A DNA stretch of 64,000 nucleotides. Origin: Gaeumannomyces sp. JS-464 (Eukaryota > Ascomycota > Sordariomycetes > Magnaporthales > Magnaporthaceae). The DNA lies in the NCBI GenBank assembly GCA_002197995.1, contig NGZR01000004.1, positions 5,394,001 to 5,458,000 on the forward strand. Reading direction: 5' to 3'. Below, piece after piece: positions 55,342-64,000 of the stretch. The notes beneath the pieces were generated by a model. The model searched no databases and had not been told where the DNA came from. It saw nothing but the letters and a program-made list of their open reading frames with translations. How positions within the stretch are numbered: position 1 is the first letter of the stretch; every line of letters starts with the position of its first letter. The translations under genes were made by a program, and so were the position numbers.

Positions 55342-57261
55342 GATGCCTCCAGGCGAGCACGATGGCCCCTTCATTTTCTTCCAGGATATCGAGCATGTGT
55401 CTGACGACACTGCCCATGAAAACATTTTCAAATACCGCAAGGGCGGCTTTCACCCAGTAGCCCTGGGCGACCTCCTCCCAAGCCCGGCACATGCGTGAGT
55501 GACGTGGGTAAACCGCCGAGATATCACGTCCAGCATATGATCGGACACGGCGGCTTCTCTACGGTGTGGCTCGCCCAAGACCGCGGCGGTGATGCCCAGA
55601 ACCCGGGACGGTATGCACAGTCTCTCCCTCTCCCCCGCCTCCGCCACCCTCCCAACTTACCAAGACCCTTATTCTAATCAACAGATAATAGAGCCTGGGT
55701 AACTCTCAAAATTTGCGTAGGCTCGGTCAAAGATCAATGGGAATGGGACCGCGAGACCGAGGTTCTACGTCATCTCCAAACCGCCGGCGCGGGCGGCACA
55801 CGCCTCCCCAACGTCCTCGAGCTGTACGACGCATTCGTCATCCGCGGCCCCAACGGCTTCCTCAATTGCCTGGTGACCGAGTTGGTATGCGACTACGGAC
55901 ACTCGGTAGGCAGGAAGAAGTACCCGCTCGGCGTGGTGATGGAGCAGGTCGTGGCCGGGTTCGCGCAGATGCACCAGGCGGGCGTCGCGCACGGAGGTAG
56001 GTGCCTACCTAGTCACGCCTCCACATTGCCACAAGCCGATACAACAAGGAATAACAAAGAAACGTCTACCCAGATCCGCATACCGGGAACTACGGCATTG
56101 CGGTCCCCAGGGTCAACGAACTCGCTGAGGACGATTTCGAGCCCTACCCCGACGCAGTTCCAGTGATCCCACGGAACCCGCTGCCGGACGGTGTTATTGC
56201 GCCGTACCCTCGATACCTCGTCAACTGTGACCAATTTAGCATGGCATGGACCGCTAAAGTTCACAAGATCCTACCCCGTACAAAAGAGGTTCAGGTCAAG
56301 ATCATCGATTACAATCGAGGTGAGATTTTTCCATCAGGACTTTTTTCCATCTGCTCACGTCTTGCGTTTCTGTGTCACTTTGGACTTTAGCCTTTTTTGT
56401 GAACAATATTCCTCGCTTTCTCCCGGGCAACACCCCCCTGTATGTCGGCCGTCGGAGGGTTTTATCTTAGAACGACCTGAAGAGGAAATGCAAGGGACCA
56501 ACTGGACCTAGGCCTCAGACGTTTGGGGGCTGGCCGTGATGGTAGGTGCTAGATGTGCTATTCCTTTTTTATAGGTTTACATCCCATACGTGCGGCTTTC
56601 CAGCGGTGTTTACAAATAGCTTTTGCTTTTTCCAGCTTTGCCAGATCATATATGGGTTCAACTACCATCCTATCGAGCTGGGCGGGGGCAAAATGCCCAA
56701 GTGCCTCGCCCACATTTCCAACTCGGGGGCCCGCCACCTGCCGCCTGGGTGGAGTTCTGGAACGCGCGCGAATGCTCCCCTCTCAAGGCTGCCAACCCCA
56801 AATCGTGGGACCGCGAAAAGGATTAGGCCGCCTTTGACGAAGGTCTGGCCAAGTGGGACCGTGGCATGGTCAAGGACGGCGACGGCCTCTTGGGCGACGA
56901 GTTGCGCACCGCCTTTGTGGACCTGCTCCGGCAGATGTTCGTCACCCGGCCCGAGGACCGCATCACCGCGGACCAGGTCGCCGCCCACCCCTTTTTCCGA
57001 CTGGCCAAGGCGCTACCGGCCCCGGACAAGAAGAAGAAGAAGAAGGAGAAGAGGGGGGGTTCCGAGGACGGCTCGGCTCGTCGTCGAAGCGCGCCAAGCG
57101 CCCCCGCCACTAACCTAGTGGGCCAAGAGCTCACGGCGGAGCCCAATCGACCCCTACGCGTGGTGGCCAAGCCCGACAGGACCCCAGATACGAACCACGA
57201 CCACAATGACGACGACGACGGCAGGTTTCCTCCCAGGGCGGCACACGGGCATCACGCTTGA
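55342..57261 (+). pseudogene. SRPK-like protein kinase, broken by stops and frameshifts
   Basis: Segments align in order with fungal SRPK-type kinases: FKYRKGGFHPVALGDLLPSP, Gly-rich loop MIGHGGFSTVWLAQD, VAIK-equivalent AWVTLKICVGSVKDQ, catalytic loop AHGDPHTGNYGIAVP (split by an intron at about 55997-56073), DFG-equivalent VKIIDYNRAFF, SDVWGLAVM and the C-lobe DLLRQMFVTRPEDRITADQV. A Lys-rich tail and an Asp/His stretch end at 57261. Two in-frame TAG codons (after GTNWT near 56510 and after REKD near 56825) and at least four frame shifts prevent a full product. Both TAGs are one C-to-T step from CAG, echoing the 2EXR-like gene. Lys and Asp catalytic positions remain readable. Confidence 0.7.
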
Positions 57262-58279
57262 GAGACTGCGGCAGTGGTGGCGAGGTAACATGGATGGTTT
57301 GAACAGTTGGATCGATCGGACTACCTTTTTTTTGCTTTTTTCCTCCCCCCGCTTTCTTCTTTTCTTGCGTTTCACTTTGTTTTTGCTTCTCGTTTGGAGC
57401 CATCGCGCGGATGATGGAATTGAGTGGCATGCTTTTTCCTTTTTTTTTTTTTTTTTTTTTTTTCATGGATGGCCCCTGGCGGCTCACATCAACCGTGATG
57501 TGCCAGGTGTATCTTTGAAGGATGGCGCCCACGACCGGTGGTGGCCACACCTATTATTTTAATGCAAAACCAGGGTCAGCCGCGTCCCCGGCTTTGCACA
57601 GGTTACACCTGCTGACCTGCCGGACGATAACGTGTGAAATTCGCCGGCCGCTGCCGAAAGTCCGCACGCCCTCCCTGCTCTCTAAAAATCGGCGACTATG
57701 TTAGATTGTCTTAACGCGTGAATCTATAGCCAAAAGCGTAGAAGGTGGTTTTGTGACTTCTTTCTGGCGTTCTGTGGTGCCACTTTGTGACAGTCACATA
57801 ACATGCAGCATTCATGGCGAAAAAAAAACGGTGGTTAGATCCATGCATAAACACCGCTGTGAACATACGTCCGTGTCCATCGTAAAGGTCGACGCTTCCG
57901 GGGGGAGCCATTTAATGGCTTGGCAGATGTTGTTAACTCTTTGTGTTGGGAGCTGGTTGCAGTTCGTGGCGCTGTGGAGCTTGGCTGGGGTTGCAAAAGG
58001 ACAAGCAAGCAAAGGCTGCAGCTGTCCCAGCCAGCAGAAATTTCCAAAAAGCCTTTCTAAAAAAAAGTCCAAAGGCACATCGGACTATTAGAACAATCAA
58101 CATGGGACACACAAGGGGCGTTACATGACCTGGAGCTCCACGCCCGCTGCTGGCAGGAACATACTGCTAGGTACTTAATGGGCACCGACCATGGCGAGCC
58201 ACTGGAAACTAGGCGACAACTAACAAACTGAGGCTACACCCTACATGCCTCAATGCGGCCGTGCATATCCAAAGGGCAA
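57262..58279. other. Intergenic, no gene recognised
   Basis: About 1 kb after the kinase, T-rich at first (pyrimidine stretches and the T24 run), then no feature I can support. Confidence 0.5.
57440..57463. repeat. T24 homopolymer
   Basis: Uninterrupted 24 T downstream of the kinase pseudogene. Confidence 0.95.
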
Positions 58280-58870
58280 AATTTCCTACTACGTAAATGG
58301 ATTATTTTGTAAACATCGACCTAGTCCTTTCCTATTCGTTGCACCGCTTAATAAGCCCTCGCTAACCACTGCTTAAACTGCATTTATTTATAACCTTTTT
58401 TTAAGTTCCGTTAAAGTCGTAGCTTGCACGGTAGTTTTGTACAATATAAAATAGGCGGATTTTACAATAAAGAGTTTTAAAATCGTAATATAAAACGAGG
58501 TGGTAGCTGGTTTAAACCGGTAATGTAATTAAACGTGCTTATAAAGCGTTTTTATAAAAGCTTGTATGAAAGGATACTCACTTATTACCGTCCTTTTTTT
58601 CGTTTCTCCCTCTTTAACTATCAGCTTTTTATTACTTTCGTGCAGTTTTTAACTTATCTTTTGTAAACTAAACCCGTTTTTATGTAAATTTGTTCTTTTA
58701 AATATGCTTTTAATGTGGGAAGCCAAACTTGAAGTTTGTAAAGCTTATTTTAATTCTTTTTTATGAAACAGCAAATAAAAATGCAAGTATGTGCACTTGT
58801 CTTTTATTGCTTAATGGTAATTAAACTCGGCAGCTGTATGCTTAAAAAAAGTAGTTCTAGCAAGCTCGCG
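58280..58870. other. AT-rich island, likely RIP-degraded repeat relic
   Basis: Base composition switches abruptly from GC-rich to A/T-dominated for about 600 bp and back. No open frame and no terminal repeats were found by eye. This is the usual appearance of RIP-mutated transposon sequence, but the source element is not identifiable. Confidence 0.6.
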
Positions 58871-58966
58871 CATCATTCAGCGTCGTTGCTTTCTGTTGGA
58901 CTATGCGGGCCAGGTATATCAGCATTAAACGTCTTATCGGGGGTTTTTTTTTCCAAAACGCAGCAG

Positions 58967-60230
58967 CTAAGTAATGGGATGTGCGGAAAAGCGTACCTTT
59001 GACTGTGTAGCCATCTCTTTTGGCCTGTCCCAGCTTGATTGGTCTGTGGCGGAGTTGGAATAGTGTCGCATCCAATTCTCGTCCTCTCCCGCGCTCCACT
59101 CTTTTGCCTTTGCTTGGCGATGATGACGTGGGCTTTCCTGTGCGTTTTGATCTGTGCTGTGCTCCTCGTTGGTCTGCCTTGTCTGGAGTTCATTCTGGAT
59201 GTCGTTCGCCCGGTCGCCGTCGACTTCTGTCTCAACCGCATAATCATACTCTGTGGTCCCGTGCTCGAGATGATGTAAAGCACTCGAATCATAAAAGCCC
59301 TGAGCTTGCGCGCTTCCCTCAGCGGCACCCATGGTGGTTGCCGTGTTATATCCAGCATTGTTGGGCTCTATTCGGCTCATCTGCACCACGCCCACGGTAG
59401 GGTCGACGGCATCCTCGAAGGTTCCATCCCCTTGTTGAGCACTGGCGCCATATGCCCCCGGCACAGCGTCATAGTTCATATCGTCTGGCCCCGCGGATGC
59501 CTTCCCCTTCCCTTTGCCGCTGGATCCCGGATATTCCGCGGAATATCGAATGGGTGTTTCCTCTGTTTCTGTAATTGTGGGGTTGACCGCAGGTTCCCTA
59601 GAATTCGTGGTGTACTGGTTTGTAAAATGTGACTCTGGGCAGCGCTGGACCTTTGCGTCTTTTGGAGTTGCGTGTCCGTGAGAAACCTCAACTCCATACA
59701 CCCAAATGGCGTGGGCCCTGCACCAATACCCTTTCCCACATGAACATTTGGGGTCCTTCCAAGTTTGGTAATGTCGCAGCCACTTTTTGTGTTCGTGTGG
59801 ATGCGTTGCAGGGTTGGGTTCCGGCCATGGCTTGTACCGGGCTCTCAATGCTGCCACCGAATCGGCGAGGCATTCGACATCGGCGCACTGGTTGTGCAGA
59901 TGCCCAGTTAGTGGTGCAGGAGGCGATCGGGCAACGCCTGTCCAAATGAGGGTCCGCGCTTACCGTTCGGCTAAGATCCTTGACCAAGCCTGGCTCACCG
60001 GGCAACTTGTCCGTACGGTGAATTGCATTGTCACCGTGTGTCAAGTAGCTGGAACTTGGGCTAGGATCGACAGGAGGATACGGTTCTGCCTGGGCAATGC
60101 CGCTTCCGTACGCGTAGCTGCCGTGTTGATCCTCGGGCAGCAAGTGTTCATCACCTGTTGAGGAGAAGGTTGAGTGGGAGGGTCTGCTAGATCGTTGGCT
60201 CTTCTTCTTCCTCGAGCCTGAAAAAGACAT
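58967..60230 (-). CDS. Hypothetical low-complexity protein
   Basis: Start at 60230 (MSFSGSRKKKSQRSSRPSH). The N-terminal third is Ser/Pro/Gly-rich and basic. A frame change or short intron near 59930-59960 leads to a central region with a Cys/His pattern (HNQCADVECLADSVAALRARYKPWPEP, then CSCGKGYWCRAHAIWVYG), and a long polar Gln/Asp/Glu-rich tail to 58967. No membrane helix and no catalytic motif. The Cys/His cluster could bind a metal. Family not recognised; the 3' end runs close to the AT-rich island, so the tail may not be native. Confidence 0.5.
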
Positions 60231-61669
60231 GGTGGCGGTGTCGAGAAAACGAGGCTTGCACAACAAAACGCGGTGTTGGGGAGTGATCCAGCCAAAAGCA
60301 AAAACCACAGATAAACAGCATGGTCCAGGCAATCAAAAACATCAAGATAGGCTACTTAATTATACTTGTCATGTGGCCTATCGTTTCCTCGTGTGGGTGT
60401 GCCGGCTACCTGATCATCATGGAGGGGGGGTCACGGACCCGGCCCGATCAAAACAAAAGCCGCAGTGATTCTCATAAGGCTGTCTAGGTACCAATGGAGG
60501 CCCGACGGGGCGAGGAGGGATGGCGGCAATGTTTCTCGGGGGTTGTGGATGCGGGAAGGCTCGGCTGACAATCAGGCGATCCGCATGCTAAGCTCCTCGC
60601 TGTTATTTGCTTCCGAGTTAACACCCTATCAAATCACATATCTTCTAGGATGGAATGCTGACCGCCGGATAAAAGGATAGAGGCTGCTGGGGTTTTTTTG
60701 TGGGGGTATCAAACAGGAGCGGGAAGGTGTCCGCCCCGGCGCCTCCATCTTCATGCAGTTGTCAGCCTGCCAAAAGGCTTTACACGGAATTCCTTACAGA
60801 TACTGGAGCCAAGATAGGCTAGTTTGATATATTTTCAGCCAGGAAATAATAAAATGGCGAAGAACCGGGGCAACGAATTGGAACTATCAAACGGGGCGTC
60901 GAGTGGTGGAAATGACTATGCGACGTGGAGATCAACCCACTTGGGGCACACGTTCTCCAAGGAATGACCGATGGCCACGCAGCTGGGTGGTTGGCACCCT
61001 TCCGATCTCTTATCGGCTGTGTTCCGTGGCCTCCCTCAGTCTTTCAAATCTGCGCCGCATTCTCTGAGGCATGGGTAGTCAGCTGGCTTCTGTCTTGGTG
61101 CCCGAGTGTGTTTCACGACATCACTCCTGGGCCCCGAAATGCATCAATGGTGCCCAGGTGCTCCTTGTGCCACCGAATGCCCCGACCAAGCTATTGGGTG
61201 AAAGAATGCCGAAAGGTTTGGCCAACCGCCCAGATGTCCCAAGATGCAGGTGGCCGCCTGACCAGGCGCATCTTGCGAGGCCGGTGAAAAAGCGGGGGAT
61301 TGGACCTCAACCCGGGCCACGCGTAATGGGTGCATTCGTGCAGCGCTTCGGCGGCGCACAAAGGCCCCCTCCTCGGACCCCCCTTGCTTGAAAGGGTGTG
61401 GTCGCGCATATTGGTCGGGCGAGGTTGGTGGCTGGGCCGGCCTCGACCCCCAGAATGCCCGTTGTCATTGGAATTGTTGAGGGCCTCGGCGACTGGACGG
61501 AACCATGGGATATGAAAGAGCAGGGTGGCACCGGATCTGCCAGGGTTCGGGGGCAGTTGATCCCGTTCAGCCTCTTCATTCTTGCCGAATCCGGAAAGGA
61601 GTCTCAGACCGCGTCAGCCAGACTCTACACTCAATCGCAGCCCAACCAGGAATGCACGCTGGTGGCAAA
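60231..61669. other. Intergenic, no gene recognised
   Basis: About 1.4 kb upstream of the edge NLR. Short frames only; nothing recognisable. Confidence 0.5.
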
Positions 61670-64000
61670 ATGGCTAGCCATATCAATACACAGCAGTCCC
61701 AACAGGACTTGCAACGCTGGCTTGAAGCAGCCGAGGTGCGTCGGAACCCCGCTTGTTTTTTGTCCAGTGCATGCTCCCATTCGCCCCACATTTGAAGCTC
61801 GACGGCTGCACAGCAGCGCAGGCTGTTCGAAAATTGACCGTCCTGAGGTGAGGTCGGATTCTTTGTCCTTTGCACGCTGCCGCGTCAATCGCACAGAAAT
61901 TCAACTCGTCTCTCCTCAGGGGTGAGAAGAGCAAAAGGTTCATCGTGCTGGAGCCGCAGCAGCCGCTGTCCACCGACACCCTCGAAGCCCTCGCGACACG
62001 TATCGGAAACCTGTGCGCCGAGAGACGACGGCGTGGAAAGGTACCACTCTTTTTTGTCCGTTTGGCCGACGTTACCAGCCGCGCTGTCCTCCAACCACGT
62101 GGCCTTCCAGTCGTGCTGCCGTTAGACCTTCTCGCCAAGCCGCTCTTGGCGCTCTCCGAAGCCCTTGAGCACGAGAACTCGGCCACTGAAATCATCGCCC
62201 AGGGTATCGCCATCATTACCGAGGGTCTCTCAGAGTGGAAGCCACATCCGGACGACTGCCTTGATTCTGAACGTGTCCAGAAAGCGAGGGTCTCGCTCTA
62301 CGTCGCTATCCTCGACTTCGTCCAGACCTCCAAAATGCAGTCCTCGAAGTGGAGGAAGTTTGGTATGTTGCTGGGAGCTCCTTGGCACCCAAACCTAACT
62401 GCATGGGCAGATGGCGCTAACCGCTGGCATGTTGCATTAACTTTGGCGGTGTGACCAACTTAGGCGCATTGTTTGATCATACCGTGCGACCGACACCGGT
62501 CGATAAACTCCGGTCGAAACGGGAAGCTATCGAGACCAGGGCGGAGGCGCTGAGATGGGAAGTCGGTCAGTTCAACCCCTACAGATGAAGCCGGGTGCCT
62601 GCGCGCTAACAATGCTTTGCATATGCTGTCGTGCTACTTAGGCCGGGCCGAGAACCAAGCGAGGCACGAAGCACTGCTGCAAGGTAAACCCGGCTTATTC
62701 ACCTTGTTTGGCATCACCCCACCTTTCTCTCCCACGCCTCCCCTTGAAACACCCCCCTTCCAGCGGGCTCCCGTTAATTACATAAACGTTTGAGGACTGA
62801 CATACAAGGCGCCTTGGGTGTGTTACAGCCATGGCTACTTGCAGGCCGCACAGCATCGACGTTTCACCCGTCGACCAGTTGTACATGTCACACCTCTGTG
62901 AGCGAGTTCCCGGATGCCGTCCCTCCTTTTACCCGACAAGCCCTGCTTCGTGAAATCAGCTGGTCCGCCACTGATGCGCTGTGGAACGGCTGTTTTTGGA
63001 ACAGCATCGAATCCGTTTGGTAAAGACCAGCAAGGAGGTCATATACAATGTTTTATTTCCGCCTTTGTGGTGAGCTCCTGGACGTTAGCATGATTTCCCA
63101 AGCTGACAAAAATCTTGACACCGGATCACACGCAGCGAACACAGCCGCCCTTGGAAGTATGGAGCGGCTCCCGCCATCATGTAAATGCATGTCTTCTAAT
63201 AGTACCAGAACTTTGTACCCACTGGACACGCCAGCAAGATCTCAGGTGCATCTTGCTAACTTTCTCATATATCCAGATGGCTCGGGGGCCGGGCTCCAGG
63301 AATTGGCAGACACCTTCGAACCTAGCCCCATGGTAGTTGGAGACAAGGAGTGTTCGCCAGCCGACGGGACTGGGAAATGGCTTATGAGCCATCCCAAGTT
63401 CGATGAATGGCTTCAGGAGGATAAGGTGCCCTTATTTTGGTTGACTGGGCCGCCAGGTAAGATACCGTGCCCAGTCCAATCCCTCGTCGCAAAGAAACTT
63501 CGAGATCATCCAGGTACAAGGTCACGAACGAACTAGCTGAATTCATTAAAACCCAGGCACGGGGAAGTCAGCCATTTCACAGCTCGTCCTCGCTACACTC
63601 AAGCCGAGGGGCGACGACGTTCTCTCGTTCCGGTTCTGCTCCTCGGGGGGCCCGCTTCGAACACGACTTACAGGGTGGTCGCCTCATTGGTGGGCGAGCT
63701 CTTGCTGTGCATGAGCAAGCGATCTCCACTCCCTGAAAAATGCAGACCCCCCTCGAACGCCTTTTGAGCCTGGGGAAGCAGCACCGCAATGGGCGTAGCT
63801 CCAAGTTTCAGTATCAGGAAGCACTTTCTGCTTTTGAAGAGCTTGTGCGCGCTCAGCCAGTCCACGCCTTCATCATACTCGATGCCTTGGATGAGTGCGA
63901 CGCATCTGGGACAGGAATGCCTCCCCACACCCGGTGAAGCTTGTCGAAGACTTTCTCGCTCTGTCAGCACGATCGGGCTTGAAGATAATGATATTCACGA
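61670..64000 (+). CDS. NACHT NLR-type protein, 5' part only (runs off window)
   Basis: Multi-exon gene starting at 61670 (MASHINTQQSQQDLQRWLEAAE). Early exons (61670-61735, 61897-62362, 62464-62565, 62642-62683) encode a helical N-terminal domain (LLAKPLLALSEALEHENSA, VQKARVSLYVAILDFVQTSK) typical in position of fungal STAND proteins but not assigned to a family. From 63277 the NACHT module appears: GTGKWLMSHPKFDEWLQ, then the P-loop WLTGPPG split by an intron (63457-63556) and resumed as TGKSAISQLVL, later Walker B-like FIILDALDECDAS. Exons between 62684 and 63276 are unresolved and a one-base shift is needed near 63925. The repeat/sensor part lies beyond the window. Confidence 0.7.

Overview
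The window reads as nuclear DNA of a filamentous ascomycete, most likely a Sordariomycete. Genes are GC-rich, cut by 60-110 nt GT-AG introns with CTAAC-like branch points, and interrupted by very AT-rich blocks of the kind RIP (repeat-induced point mutation) leaves. The gene families are typically fungal: HET and HeLo-NACHT-ankyrin proteins, CYP65-like P450, Dal5- and Git1-type transporters, Ctr copper transporter, FRE ferric reductase. Species cannot be fixed from the sequence alone.

Layout. 1-10.3 kb: SAM methyltransferase, secreted FAD amine oxidase-like enzyme, decayed nitrilase, ferroportin-family transporter, unknown secreted protein. 11-20 kb: an unknown membrane protein, a 58-residue secreted peptide, two further secreted proteins and a glycerophosphodiester/phosphate-type MFS transporter. 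20.6-27.7 kb: membrane-anchored M24 aminopeptidase, allantoate-permease-like transporter, cytochrome P450. 29-34.2 kb: a ~1,680-residue HeLo-NACHT-ankyrin-ZZ NLR. 34.4-39.5 kb: amidase, class 3 lipase, and a 2EXR/F-box-like gene with four internal stops. 39.96-40.77 kb: an 813-bp TA-flanked element with 64-bp perfect terminal inverted repeats and an AT-rich core. 40.9-51.5 kb: HET-ankyrin protein, terpene-synthase-like protein, tRNA-Gly, Ctr copper transporter, ferric reductase. 52-60 kb: broken beta-helix protein, broken SRPK-like kinase, AT-rich relic, unknown low-complexity protein. 61.7-64 kb: the start of a second NACHT protein, cut by the window edge.

Two themes link genes. One is non-self recognition and programmed cell death: HeLo-NLR, HET-ankyrin and edge NLR, all beside RIP-like or transposon DNA. 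The other is metal handling: ferroportin, Ctr and ferric reductase. Many otherwise well conserved genes carry one or a few +/-1 shifts, and correcting them returns exact multiples of three. Such genes are listed as CDS with the break noted, because sequencing or assembly indels are as likely as true decay.
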